Assembly (NCBI RefSeq): GCF_004135935.1
Contig: NZ_CP025086.1
Coordinates: forward strand, 1,674,001-1,738,000
Source: Methylovirgula ligni
Lineage (GTDB): Bacteria > Pseudomonadota > Alphaproteobacteria > Rhizobiales > Beijerinckiaceae
Reading direction: 5' to 3'
DNA length: 64,000 nt
A program made the translations under genes and the position numbers. Numbering within the stretch: the stretch's first letter is position 1; the number at the start of each line of letters is the position of its first letter. Positions 1-9,027 of this stretch are shown piece by piece. The notes under the pieces were generated by a model. The model made no database searches. It saw only the letters and a program-made list of their open reading frames with translations, and had not been told where the DNA came from.

Positions 1-1340
1 GCCACCGCCTGTTCGGCGGGGATGCCTCGCGAAAGACAATAGAAGAGCTGATCGTCGCTGATCTTCGAGGTTGTCGCCTCGTGTTCGAGGATGGCGGTCG
101 GATTGCGCGAGACGATGTAAGGAACCGTATGGGCGCCGCACTTCGCGCCGATGAGCAGAGAGTCGCATTGGGTGAAGTTGCGCGCGCCATCCGCCTTCGA
201 ATTGACGCTGACCAACCCGCGATAGGTGTTCTGCGCATAGCCGGCCGATATGCCCTTCGAGACGATGCGGCTCTTGGTATTCTTGCCAAGATGAATCATC
301 TTCGTGCCGGTATCGGCCTGCTGGTAATTGTTGGTGATAGCAATCGAATAGAATTCGCCGACCGAATTCTCGCCGCGCAGGATGCAGGACGGATATTTCC
401 AGGTGACGGCTGAACCCGTCTCGACCTGCGTCCAGGAAATCTTGGAATTGGCGCCACGGCAATCGCCGCGCTTGGTCACGAAATTATAAATGCCGCCTTT
501 GCCGTTCTCGTCGCCGGGATACCAGTTCTGGACGGTCGAATATTTTATCTCCGCCCCTTCGAGTGCGACAAGCTCGACAACTGCGGCATGCAACTGGTTC
601 TCGTCGCGCTGCGGCGCGGTGCAGCCTTCGAGATAGGAGACATAGGCGCCTTTGTCGACGATAATCAAAGTACGTTCGAACTGGCCCGTCTTCGATGCGT
701 TGATGCGGAAATAGGTCGAGAGCTCCATCGGACAGCGCACGCCCTCGGGCACATAGACGAAGGAGCCGTCTGAGAAGACCGCGCAATTCAACGTCGCATA
801 ATAATTATCGGTCGGTGGCACGACCGAGCCGAGATATTTGCGTACGAGTTCCGGATGCTTCTGCAAAGCCTCCGAGATCGGGCAAAAAATCACGCCGGCT
901 TCTTCGAGCGTCGCCTTGAAGGTCGTCGCGACCGAGACCGAGTCGAACACCGCATCGACCGCGACGCCGGAGAGCATTTTCTGTTCCGAGAGCGGGATAC
1001 CGAGCTTCTCATAGGTCCGCAAAAGCTCCGGGTCGATCTCGTCGAGGCTCTTCGGCTTCTCGCCATCGCCTTTCGGCGCGGCGTAGTAATAAAAGTCCTG
1101 AAAGTCGATCTTCGGGTAGTTCACGCGGGCCCAAGCCGGCTCTTCCATCTTGATCCAGCGCCGATAGGCGTCCAGCCGCCATTCCAGCATCCATTCCGGC
1201 TCGTTCTTCTTGGCCGAGATGAAGCGAACGATGTCCTCGTTCAGGCCCTTTGGAGCGAACTCGCTCGCGATATCGGAAACAAATCCGTATTTATATTTTT
1301 GATCGGCGAGTTCTTGTAGGGTTTCCACCTCCTGGGTCAT
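1..1340 (-). CDS. sufB: SufB, Fe-S cluster assembly scaffold (3' end outside window)
   Basis: Translating the minus strand from the ATG at 1338-1340 gives an uninterrupted SufB sequence to the window edge (about 446 codons, with the C-terminus missing). It starts [20 protein letters not shown] and contains the SufB-typical stretches [40 protein letters not shown] and [20 protein letters not shown]. SufB is the scaffold subunit of the SufBC2D complex that builds Fe-S clusters in the cytoplasm, and it is usually the first gene of a sufBCD operon; the rest would lie to the left of the window. A GGAGG-like sequence overlaps the start region but no clear upstream ribosome site stands out. Housekeeping Fe-S assembly beside the nif cluster may help meet the cluster demand of nitrogenase; that link is inference. 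Confidence 0.95.
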   Translation of the reverse strand, partial: MTQEVETLQELADQKYKYGFVSDIASEFAPKGLNEDIVRFISAKKNEPEWMLEWRLDAYRRWIKMEEPAWARVNYPKIDFQDFYYYAAPKGDGEKPKSLDEIDPELLRTYEKLGIPLSEQKMLSGVAVDAVFDSVSVATTFKATLEEAGVIFCPISEALQKHPELVRKYLGSVVPPTDNYYATLNCAVFSDGSFVYVPEGVRCPMELSTYFRINASKTGQFERTLIIVDKGAYVSYLEGCTAPQRDENQLHAAVVELVALEGAEIKYSTVQNWYPGDENGKGGIYNFVTKRGDCRGANSKISWTQVETGSAVTWKYPSCILRGENSVGEFYSIAITNNYQQADTGTKMIHLGKNTKSRIVSKGISAGYAQNTYRGLVSVNSKADGARNFTQCDSLLIGAKCGAHTVPYIVSRNPTAILEHEATTSKISDDQLFYCLSRGIPAEQAV

Positions 1341-1587
1341 ATCAAGATCCCAACTTCGGATCGAACATCACCAGCGATGATCGCCGCGCACCGTAGTTTG
1401 AGACGATCCGCAGCAGGGCATCTTTCGTCATCGAAAGCTTGATGCTGCAAGTCTGCGAGATGAAGTTGTTTGTCATAATCCCTACGCGATCTCGTTTGGC
1501 AACGTGTGCTCCGCCGCCACATTGGAGTTAGTGCAAACTGAGTGCCACGCGTTTTCGCCGACGCGAAGCGCGCTACGACGTGCGTGT

Positions 1588-2079
1588 TCAGGCACTGCCG
1601 TCGGCGATCGCCGCGACGACCGACCAGCCAACGGCGCCGGTCGGATCGAACTTTTCAAGCGCGTCGAGAATTTCGCGCGCGCGTGCGCGATCGGCCTGGC
1701 GCAGGCTGATGAAGGCGAGCGCCTTCAGCGTATAAAGTGCAAAGCGGCCGGGGCCATCGAGAGCGCAGGGCGCCTGCCATTGTCGCCAGTCGCGTGGCCA
1801 CCCGGCTTGCCGCGCCGCCTCCTGGAGGCCGCTTTGTGCGGTTTCTTCCGCAGCTTCAAGGTTGCCGCCATAGGTGTGGATTTTGTAGAGGCAGAAATAG
1901 GTCGCGAGCTCGGCCGGCGCTGCAGCGCGCGCTTCGCGAAAGAAGCGATCGGCTTCCACAGGGTCGGTACGATAGGCGCGCACGCCCTCCTGCAGCAGGG
2001 CATCTATCGCCGGCGGCAGATCGCCGAAATTGACGGCGTCCGGCTCGCGGCGCGGACGAAAAGCTGTGACCGTTCCCAT
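1588..2079 (-). CDS. TPR-like nif-associated protein (paralogue of the 32444-32989 gene)
   Basis: 163 aa. No named family is recognised, but the pattern of paired helices (Ala/Leu-rich, residues about 25-150) is TPR-like. The segment around residues 55-95 follows LYKxxxYxGxLxxxxxxAxxxLxxA...PxxWRxW, and the C-terminal part FALYTLKALAFISLRQAD matches FFLFTLKGYAYLQMRIGN of the gene at 32444-32989, so the two are paralogues at opposite ends of the nif region. The start ATG overlaps the TGA of the upstream YqeB-like gene (ATGA), which suggests translational coupling. It is the last gene of the minus-strand operon that diverges from nifH. The likely role is a protein-binding helper of nitrogenase maturation, but that rests on context only. 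Confidence 0.7.
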   Translation of the reverse strand: MGTVTAFRPRREPDAVNFGDLPPAIDALLQEGVRAYRTDPVEADRFFREARAAAPAELATYFCLYKIHTYGGNLEAAEETAQSGLQEAARQAGWPRDWRQWQAPCALDGPGRFALYTLKALAFISLRQADRARAREILDALEKFDPTGAVGWSVVAAIADGSA

Positions 2080-2957
2080 CAGCGAACGAGGTAGAGTCTG
2101 CGTCCGCGCTTGCTCGTCGGCGGCTCAGTCCCGCTTTCAATGTGGCTGAGGGCATTGCAGACGGCTTTTGCAATCGCATGACCACGGCTGTCGATGCCGG
2201 TGAATTTGGCGTTGCGGCCGCGCGGATCGATCTCCAGCAGCTTTACATCTGCGGGGACTTCGGTTCCGTCGCGAACGACGCCGCGCAGAATGCCGTCAAA
2301 AGGCGCCCGTATCGGATCGCCGCCTAAATGGCCGACGACGAAGTCCTTGAAAATCCGCGTGCCGATTTCGAGGGGCGAATGCCAGCGTCCGGCGAAGGCC
2401 GATCGTACGAAGCGTTCCGCACCGCGCGTGCCGAGCAAGTCCGGCGCGCCATCCGGCGCGTCGGTCGCGCCGCTGCGAATGATGCGTCCGGCTTTCCCCG
2501 GTCGTGTTTCAATTGCGATATCGCAATTGTTCTCCGCCGTGAAACCGGGCCCAAGCCCTATGGTTACGTGCGCAAGGCGCCGCAAATCTGGCGTCACTTG
2601 ATACTTCTGCATCCGCGCATCAATCAGAATATTGAGCGTGCGCAGGATCATCAGATCGAGAATTCCAAGCTCGGTGATGATGACGCCATTCCTGCGCGCG
2701 AGCCCCGCCTGGACTTCCAATCCGCTATCGGCGCGGACGGCGCCGACGCCATCGATGTCGATAATCTCGTCGAACAGTGCGTCGTGGAAAGCCATTTTGC
2801 GGCGAATGACGGGCGGGATCGGATCGTGAGACAGGACGACGCCATAGCCGCGATGATGCAGATAGGCCGCGATCGCCGAGGCGATCTCGTTGGTGCCGAG
2901 AATCAAAGCGATGGGGTGAAAGGGCTGGCCCCTGCCGGTCTTTTCTGAAGTGCTCAA
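2079..2957 (-). CDS. YqeB/EF2563-like molybdenum hydroxylase-system protein
   Basis: 292 aa when begun at the TTG at 2955-2957, which has a good AGAGGAAGG ribosome site five bases upstream; the frame is open further upstream but would overlap the rhodanese gene. The protein has a Rossmann-like start (ALILGTNEIASAIAAYLHHRGY, residues about 15-40) and the family-typical blocks TIGLGPGFTAENNCDIAIET and FDGILRGVVRDGTEVPADVKL followed by IDPRG. These match the EF2563/YqeB family known from selenium-dependent molybdenum hydroxylase gene sets. No molybdenum hydroxylase is visible here, so in this nif setting it may handle molybdenum, NAD(P) or a cofactor; the role is unknown. It is coupled to the TPR-like gene downstream. 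Confidence 0.75.
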   Translation of the reverse strand: MSTSEKTGRGQPFHPIALILGTNEIASAIAAYLHHRGYGVVLSHDPIPPVIRRKMAFHDALFDEIIDIDGVGAVRADSGLEVQAGLARRNGVIITELGILDLMILRTLNILIDARMQKYQVTPDLRRLAHVTIGLGPGFTAENNCDIAIETRPGKAGRIIRSGATDAPDGAPDLLGTRGAERFVRSAFAGRWHSPLEIGTRIFKDFVVGHLGGDPIRAPFDGILRGVVRDGTEVPADVKLLEIDPRGRNAKFTGIDSRGHAIAKAVCNALSHIESGTEPPTSKRGRRLYLVR

Positions 2958-2987
2958 TGGCCTTCCTCTGCGATTGCCTAAGGCCAA

Positions 2988-3003
2988 AGCAAGACCGGGG
3001 CCG
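2988..3003 (-). promoter_or_regulatory. Weak sigma-54 -24/-12 match upstream of the YqeB-like gene
   Basis: Read on the minus strand the element is CGGCCC-CGGTC-TTGCT, with the GG-N10-GC spacing of sigma-54 promoters and a perfect -12 TTGCT, but two mismatches in the -24 block. It lies about 30 bases before the proposed TTG start at 2957. In GC-rich DNA such a match can arise by chance, and no TGT-N10-ACA site was seen nearby. Confidence 0.25.
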
Positions 3004-3159
3004 GATCGGCCGACGTCCAAGTAAACACGCGAAATCAGTATGATGCGGCCTTCCCAACAGCCGAGCCGGCGCGCGCGTAACATTCGCGACAGCGGGCAAT
3101 GTCCGAAAGGCGACGTGATTATTCGAGCAGAGTCAGCGATGGAAGCCGGCGCGTGCGAC

Positions 3160-3486
3160 CTAACCGGCAAGAGTGTCGGCGCGATTGATCCAGGCCTCGT
3201 AGCCGCCGTTGAGGCTGTAGACGTTCGTATAGCAAAAATCCGAGAGGAGCTGACCGAACTCCTGGCTGGCATAGCCATGATAGCAATAGACCAGAATGGA
3301 CCTGTCCCTCGCCACGCCATCGAGGATGTTGAACAGATTTGCGATGGTGGCGTTCTTCGCTCCGTCGATATGGCCGCGCTCGAATGAATCGGCCTCGCGG
3401 ACATCGAGGATGATGATGTTGCCGCTGCTGATCAACGTCTCCGCGTTGGCAGCATCGATATGTTGGAAGGGGACGCGCGTGCTCAC
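3160..3486 (-). CDS. Single-domain rhodanese (sulfurtransferase-like)
   Basis: 108 aa from a GTG at 3484-3486, preceded by AAGGA at suitable distance. The single rhodanese domain spans nearly the whole protein: LDVREADSFERGHIDGA (residues about 27-44) and the active-site loop VYCYHGYAS with the catalytic Cys, followed by NVYSLNGGYEAW. It resembles GlpE/PspE-type rhodaneses, which carry persulfide sulfur. It follows the ArsC-like nitrogenase-associated gene after about 57 bases in the same minus-strand operon, so it probably takes part in sulfur delivery for nitrogenase or Fe-S cofactor assembly. Rhodaneses are common in nif regions; the exact partner is unknown. Confidence 0.85.
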   Translation of the reverse strand: MSTRVPFQHIDAANAETLISSGNIIILDVREADSFERGHIDGAKNATIANLFNILDGVARDRSILVYCYHGYASQEFGQLLSDFCYTNVYSLNGGYEAWINRADTLAG

Positions 3487-3543
3487 TTTGATATCCTTGG
3501 ATTGGCCAATCTCTGCATTCGTGGGTTGCGCCGGTGTGACGGA

Positions 3544-3978
3544 TCAGGCGCCTGGGCCGGCTGCCGCCGCGGGGTCGGGGCAGGGCGTCTGATTCGGGCG
3601 CGAGCAATCGTCTCCGACGCGGCCGCCTTCGCTTCCGAGCAACTCGGCGACGACATCATTGTCAAAGCCGGCGCAACGCTTGCCGTCCGTTTCGATCAGC
3701 GGGCGTCGGATGAGCAGCGGCTCGGCGACCAGCAAGCCAAGCGCCGCCGTCGCCTCGAGCCGGGCGGGATCGATTTCGCCGGATTTGATTTTCGGCGCGG
3801 CCGGGTTGAACCAGGCGGCGATGGGAAGACTCCCGAAAAAGCCGCGCAACCGTTCGGCGGTCCAGCCCTCGTGCAGCAGGTCGCGTGCCTCGACCGAATG
3901 GCCGGCCTGTTCAAGCGCGAGCTTCTGACGGGCATTGGTCCCGCAGCCGGGCTTTTGGAAAAAGACGATCTTTGCCAT
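3544..3978 (-). CDS. Nitrogenase-associated protein, ArsC-like
   Basis: 144 aa from the ATG at 3976-3978. It is an ArsC/Spx-fold protein: MAKIVFFQKPGCGTNARQK gives the thioredoxin-like N-terminus with the CxTNA-type cysteine (PGCGTNA), and LLIRRPLIETDGKRCAGFD is the ArsC-like RRP block. The best family match is the nitrogenase-associated protein family related to arsenate reductase (TIGR01616 in my memory), which occurs in nif gene sets and whose biochemical role is unresolved. An in-frame GTG at 3991-3993 overlaps the TGA of the upstream receiver-like gene and could be an alternative coupled start adding five residues. The C-terminal tail after about residue 120 is low in complexity and Pro/Ala-rich. 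Confidence 0.85.
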   Translation of the reverse strand: MAKIVFFQKPGCGTNARQKLALEQAGHSVEARDLLHEGWTAERLRGFFGSLPIAAWFNPAAPKIKSGEIDPARLEATAALGLLVAEPLLIRRPLIETDGKRCAGFDNDVVAELLGSEGGRVGDDCSRPNQTPCPDPAAAAGPGA

Positions 3979-3989
3979 TCCGCGGGCGC

Positions 3990-4421
3990 TCACAAAGTTC
4001 CGAGCTGGATCAGCGGCGCCGCGCCGCCACGTCCGAGAACCGTGTCGACCTTCTTGCGGACAGCTTCGAGCGTTAGCGGCTTGACGACGGCGCCGTGTGC
4101 ACCCGCCTTGAGAGCCTCGACCGCTGTGGCTTCCTGGCTTTTGTCGCAAGTGATGAGAATCCGCACACCGGGAAATTTTGCGGCAATCTCCGGGATCAGC
4201 GTAGCGCCGCGTTCTTTGACGAAGCCAACGCCGAGCAGAACAAGGTGCGGGGCCAGCCAGCCGACACCTTTTGTATAAGCCTCCTCGGGGCTCGCCAGTT
4301 CATGCGTCTCGATTTCATCGTGCAACATGAATTGCAGCGCGGCGCGGACGATTTCATCCTGATCTATGACGAACACCCGTCGCTGATCGACGGCCTTGGA
4401 TGTCTCAACACCTATCTGCAT
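3990..4421 (-). CDS. Stand-alone receiver-like protein lacking the phospho-acceptor Asp
   Basis: 143 aa from the ATG at 4419-4421, with GAGG about ten bases upstream. Residues 14-130 follow the CheY-like receiver fold: RRVFVIDQDEIVRAAL carries the acidic pair (D20, D22), ILITCDKS gives the beta-4 Thr (T91), and VVKPLT gives the conserved Lys (K114). The phospho-acceptor position reads LVLLGVGF, so Gly64 replaces the usual Asp. There is no output domain. It is the first gene of the minus-strand operon divergent from nifH and probably shares nif regulation. A pseudo-receiver most likely works as a phosphorylation-independent protein-interaction module, perhaps with NifA or a nitrogenase component; this is inference. 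Confidence 0.8.
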   Translation of the reverse strand: MQIGVETSKAVDQRRVFVIDQDEIVRAALQFMLHDEIETHELASPEEAYTKGVGWLAPHLVLLGVGFVKERGATLIPEIAAKFPGVRILITCDKSQEATAVEALKAGAHGAVVKPLTLEAVRKKVDTVLGRGGAAPLIQLGTL

Positions 4422-4473
4422 ATGTTGCCTCGCCAGCAAGTCACAATGACCAATCCGGTCCGCTGCACGTTGC

Positions 4474-4489
4474 TGCAAATTCCGTTCCC
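4474..4489 (-). promoter_or_regulatory. Probable sigma-54 promoter of the divergent nif-associated operon
   Basis: On the minus strand the element reads GGGAAC-GGAAT-TTGCA: GG-N10-GC spacing, a perfect -12 TTGCA, and two mismatches in the -24 block. It sits about 50 bases before the receiver-like gene start at 4421 and about 100 bases from the NifA-type site at 4589-4604, so one activator site could serve both directions. Confidence 0.45.
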
Positions 4490-4588
4490 GGCATGGATGA
4501 AGCGGCAAAATTCGATCCGGAGAACTCCGTTTCGCTGCGGCCGGCGTGGGCCCGATCTTGTCTTGTTTCTTACAGAGGAAACCGACGC

Positions 4589-4604
4589 TGTCGTGTTCGA
4601 CACA
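4589..4604. promoter_or_regulatory. NifA upstream activator sequence (TGT-N10-ACA)
   Basis: TGTCGTGTTCGACACA is a perfect TGT-N10-ACA NifA site with extra inner symmetry (TGTCG/CGACA). It lies 68 bases upstream of the nifH -24 element, the usual enhancer range. Confidence 0.85.
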
Positions 4605-4672
4605 GCTCCTGAAATTTCCAAACAAATTGAAATGTGAATTTAAAAACAGTTACTTACAAGTTCATTTCACGC

Positions 4673-4688
4673 TGGCACACCCGTTGCA
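4673..4688 (+). promoter_or_regulatory. Sigma-54 promoter of nifHDK
   Basis: TGGCAC-ACCCG-TTGCA matches the -24/-12 consensus fully. It is followed by a leader of roughly 145 bases to the nifH ATG at 4845. Confidence 0.95.
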
Positions 4689-4766
4689 AACCCAATGCGT
4701 GCGGAATGGTGAGTGAGGGCTGGGTGCACGCCGACGCGCTGACGAGCGATGCACTCCTTCCCGTAA

Positions 4767-5729
<963 letters not shown>

Positions 5730-5748
5730 ATAACTGCTCCAAACGTGT

Positions 5749-5772
5749 CGGCCTCTCCCTCGCGAGAGGCCG
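5749..5772. repeat. nifH-nifD intergenic hairpin
   Basis: CGGCCTCTC and GAGAGGCCG form a perfect 9-bp stem around a 6-base loop, 20 bases after the nifH stop. There is no T-run, so it looks like an RNA-stability or partial-termination element rather than a full terminator. It could help keep nifH transcripts in excess over nifDK. Confidence 0.7.
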
Positions 5773-5811
5773 GCCTCGGGATGCGATCGGATAGGCGAAC
5801 GAGGTGTCAAA

Positions 5812-7314
5812 ATGAGCCTAGGAAAAACTGAAACCGTTGCCGAGATCAAGGCTCGCAACAAGGAATTGATACAAGAGGTTCTGTCCGTTTATCCGGAGAA
5901 GACCGCCAAGCGCCGCGCCAAGCACCTGAACGTGCAGGAGGGCGGCAAAGCCGATTGCGGCGTCAAGTCCAATCTTAAGTCCATCCCTGGCGTCATGACG
6001 ATCCGCGGCTGCGCTTATGCCGGCTCAAAGGGTGTCGTGTGGGGGCCGATCAAGGACATGATCCACATCAGCCACGGCCCGGTGGGCTGCGGCCAATATT
6101 CCTGGGCTGCACGCCGCAATTATTACATCGGCACGACCGGCATCGACACGTTCGTGACCATGCAGTTCACGTCGGACTTTCAGGAAAAAGACATCGTCTT
6201 CGGGGGCGACAAGAAACTTACCAAGCTGATCGACGAAATCCAGGAGCTTTTCCCGCTAAACCACGGCATCTCGGTTCAGTCGGAATGTCCGATCGGGCTC
6301 ATCGGCGACGACATCGAGGCGGTCTCGAAAGTCAAATCGAAAGAATATGGCGGCAAGACGATCGTGCCCGTTCGCTGCGAAGGTTTCCGCGGCGTTTCGC
6401 AGTCGCTCGGCCATCACATCGCCAACGACGCGATCCGCGATTGGGTCTTCGACAAGCTCGATCCGAACGCGCCGCCGAAGTTCGAATCGACGCCTTACGA
6501 CGTCGCGATTATCGGCGATTACAACATTGGCGGCGATGCCTGGTCGTCACGCATCCTCCTCGAGGAAATGGGCCTGCGGGTCATCGCGCAATGGTCCGGC
6601 GACGGCACTCTGGCAGAGCTGGAGGCGACGCCGAAGGCGAAGCTCAACGTGCTGCACTGCTACCGCTCGATGAACTACATTTCGCGTCACATGGAAGAGA
6701 AGTACGGCATTCCGTGGTGCGAATATAACTTCTTCGGCCCCTCCAAGATCGCCGAATCGCTGCGCAAGATCGCCAGCTTCTTCGACGACAAGATCAAGGA
6801 AGGCGCCGAGCGCGTCATCGCCAAATATCAGGCGCTGATGGATGCGGTCATCGCCAAATATCGTCCGCGCCTCGAAGGCAAGACGGTCATGCTCTTCGTC
6901 GGCGGTCTGCGCCCGCGCCATGTGATCGGCGCTTACGAGGACCTCGGCATGGAGGTTGTCGGCACGGGCTATGAGTTCGGCCACAACGACGATTATCAGC
7001 GCACCGCCCAGCATTACGTGAAGGATGGCACGCTGATCTATGACGATGTGACGGGCTACGAGTTCGAGAAGTTCGTCGAGAAGATCCAGCCGGATCTGGT
7101 CGGCTCGGGCATCAAGGAAAAGTACGTCTTCCAGAAGATGGGCGTGCCGTTCCGGCAGATGCACTCCTGGGATTATTCCGGCCCCTATCACGGCTATGAC
7201 GGGTTCGCCATTTTCGCGCGTGACATGGATATGGCGATCAATGCGCCGATCTGGAAAATGGCCAAGGCGCCTTGGAAGGTCCAGCCGCGCCAGACGTTGA
7301 TCGCTGCCGAATAA
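5812..7314 (+). CDS. nifD: NifD, nitrogenase MoFe protein alpha subunit
   Basis: 500 aa. It forms the alpha2beta2 MoFe protein with NifK and holds the FeMo-cofactor where N2 is reduced. The P-cluster ligands are Cys67 (RGCAYAGS), Cys93 ([11 protein letters not shown]) and Cys159 ([11 protein letters not shown]). The FeMo-co ligands are Cys283 ([10 protein letters not shown]) and His451 ([13 protein letters not shown]). These pairs identify the molybdenum enzyme rather than the V or Fe-only form. The N-terminal ERK-like extension is of normal length. The ATG follows GAACGAGGTGTCAAA. It lies between two intergenic hairpins, after nifH (82 bases) and before nifK (68 bases). Confidence 0.99.
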   Translation: MSLGKTETVAEIKARNKELIQEVLSVYPEKTAKRRAKHLNVQEGGKADCGVKSNLKSIPGVMTIRGCAYAGSKGVVWGPIKDMIHISHGPVGCGQYSWAARRNYYIGTTGIDTFVTMQFTSDFQEKDIVFGGDKKLTKLIDEIQELFPLNHGISVQSECPIGLIGDDIEAVSKVKSKEYGGKTIVPVRCEGFRGVSQSLGHHIANDAIRDWVFDKLDPNAPPKFESTPYDVAIIGDYNIGGDAWSSRILLEEMGLRVIAQWSGDGTLAELEATPKAKLNVLHCYRSMNYISRHMEEKYGIPWCEYNFFGPSKIAESLRKIASFFDDKIKEGAERVIAKYQALMDAVIAKYRPRLEGKTVMLFVGGLRPRHVIGAYEDLGMEVVGTGYEFGHNDDYQRTAQHYVKDGTLIYDDVTGYEFEKFVEKIQPDLVGSGIKEKYVFQKMGVPFRQMHSWDYSGPYHGYDGFAIFARDMDMAINAPIWKMAKAPWKVQPRQTLIAAE

Positions 7315-7320
7315 ACGATC

Positions 7321-7354
7321 GTCACCCGGGCGGCCGAGCAGCGGCCCGGGTGAC
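7321..7354. repeat. nifD-nifK intergenic hairpin
   Basis: GTCACCCGGGC and GCCCGGGTGAC form a perfect 11-bp stem around a 12-base loop, beginning 6 bases after the nifD stop. There is no T-run. It is the second of three such hairpins, one after each structural nitrogenase gene. Confidence 0.7.
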
Positions 7355-7382
7355 CAACTCAAAAGGTTTCAGAGGGCCTATC

Positions 7383-8942
7383 ATGACTCAGAATGCCGAT
7401 AACGTTCTTGACCACTTCGAGCTTTTCCGCGGTCCGGAATACCAGCAGATGCTGGCCAACAAGAAGCGGATGTTCGAGAATCCGCAGGATCCCGCCGAGG
7501 TCGAGCGTATTCGCGAATGGGCCAAGACGCCGGAATATCGCGAGAAGAATTTCGCGCGCGAGGCGTTGACGGTCAACCCCGCCAAGGCGTGCCAGCCGCT
7601 TGGCGCGGTGTTCGCGGCTGTCGGCTTCGAGAGCACGATTCCCTTTGTGCACGGCTCGCAGGGCTGCGTCGCATATTATCGCTCGCACTTCTCGCGGCAT
7701 TTCAAGGAGCCGACGTCCTGCGTCTCCTCCTCGATGACGGAAGATGCCGCAGTGTTCGGCGGCCTCAACAATATGATCGACGGCCTCGCCAACACCTATG
7801 CGATGTACAAGCCGAAGATGATAGCCGTCTCGACGACCTGTATGGCGGAAGTCATCGGCGATGACCTCAATGCCTTCATCAAAACCTCAAAGGAAAAAGG
7901 GTCGGTGCCGGAGGCGTTCGACGTTCCCTTCGCGCATACGCCGGCTTTCGTCGGCAGTCATATCACCGGCTACGACAATGTGATGAAGGGCATTGTCGAG
8001 CATTTCTGGAACGGCAAGGCCGGCACGGCGCCGAAGCTCGAGCGTCAGGCCAACCAGAAAATCAACTTCCTCGGCGGTTTTGACGGCTATACGGTCGGCA
8101 ACCTGCGGGAGATCAAGCGAATCTTCGGCCTCATGGGCGTTGAGTACACGATTCTCGGCGACAATAGCGATGTGTGGGATACGCCGACCGACGGCGAATT
8201 CCGCATGTATGACGGCGGCACGACGCTCGAAGATGCCGCCAACGCTGTCCACGCCAAGGCGACACTCTCGATGCAGGAATTCTGCACCGAGAAGACTCTG
8301 CCGGTTATCGCTGCGCATGGACAGGAGACGGTCGCGTTCAATCATCCCATTGGCGTCGCGGCCACCGATCATTTCCTGCAGGAGATCGCGCGGATCAGCG
8401 GCAAGGAGATTCCACTGGAGCTTGAAAAAGAGCGCGGCCGGCTGGTCGACGCCGTTGGCGATTCGAGCGCTCACATCCACGGCAAAAAGTTCGCGATCTA
8501 CGGCGATCCGGATCTTTGCCTCGGCCTTGCGGGTTTCCTGCTCGAGCTTGGCGCCGAGCCGACGCATGTTCTCGCCACCAATGGCAATCCGCGCTGGGTG
8601 AAGAAGGTGCAGGCTTTGTTCGACAGCTCGCCGTTCGGCAAGGATTGTCACGTCTATTCCGGCAAGGATCTGTGGCACATGCGCTCGCTGCTGTTCACCG
8701 AGCCGGTCGATTTCCTCATCGGCAACACCTATGGCAAATATCTCGAGCGCGACACCGGCACGCCGCTGATCCGCATCGGCTTCCCGATCTTCGATCGCCA
8801 CCACCACCATCGCTACCCGGTGTGGGGCTATCAAGGCGGCTTGAACGTATTGGTTTGGATTCTCGACCGGATTTTCGAATCGATCGATGCCAATACCAAC
8901 GTTCCGTCGAAGACGGACTACAGCTTCGACATTATTCGCTAA
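7383..8942 (+). CDS. nifK: NifK, nitrogenase MoFe protein beta subunit
   Basis: 519 aa. This is the beta subunit of the MoFe protein, which supplies the other half of the P-cluster ligands: Cys70 (AKACQPLGA), Cys95 ([10 protein letters not shown]) and Cys153 ([12 protein letters not shown]). The C-terminal [17 protein letters not shown] region and the [14 protein letters not shown] end are typical of NifK. The start ATG at 7383 is supported by AGAGGG nine bases upstream; in-frame codons before it overlap the nifD end and the hairpin and are unlikely to be used. It is followed by the hairpin at 8952-8978 and then nifE. Confidence 0.98.
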   Translation: MTQNADNVLDHFELFRGPEYQQMLANKKRMFENPQDPAEVERIREWAKTPEYREKNFAREALTVNPAKACQPLGAVFAAVGFESTIPFVHGSQGCVAYYRSHFSRHFKEPTSCVSSSMTEDAAVFGGLNNMIDGLANTYAMYKPKMIAVSTTCMAEVIGDDLNAFIKTSKEKGSVPEAFDVPFAHTPAFVGSHITGYDNVMKGIVEHFWNGKAGTAPKLERQANQKINFLGGFDGYTVGNLREIKRIFGLMGVEYTILGDNSDVWDTPTDGEFRMYDGGTTLEDAANAVHAKATLSMQEFCTEKTLPVIAAHGQETVAFNHPIGVAATDHFLQEIARISGKEIPLELEKERGRLVDAVGDSSAHIHGKKFAIYGDPDLCLGLAGFLLELGAEPTHVLATNGNPRWVKKVQALFDSSPFGKDCHVYSGKDLWHMRSLLFTEPVDFLIGNTYGKYLERDTGTPLIRIGFPIFDRHHHHRYPVWGYQGGLNVLVWILDRIFESIDANTNVPSKTDYSFDIIR

Positions 8943-8951
8943 AAATGGAGA

Positions 8952-8978
8952 TGCGCGCTGCCAGCGCGGCAGCGCGCA
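8952..8978. repeat. nifK-nifE intergenic hairpin
   Basis: TGCGCGCTGCC and GGCAGCGCGCA form a perfect 11-bp stem around a 5-base loop, 9 bases after the nifK stop. No T-run follows. It separates the abundant nitrogenase transcripts from the assembly genes nifEN. Confidence 0.7.
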
Positions 8979-9027
8979 CACAGAGATGGGCGTGCCGCAG
9001 TCAGGAATTGGAATTTAGGAGAAACGC

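Noticed and set aside
1337-1522. 61-aa frame upstream of sufB
   Set aside because: It overlaps the sufB start by 4 bases, but has no ribosome site or recognised features; more likely leader DNA.
2958-3404. Upstream extension of the YqeB-like gene
   Set aside because: The extension is Ser/Arg-rich, overlaps the rhodanese gene on the same strand and has no homology; the TTG at 2957 has a good ribosome site.
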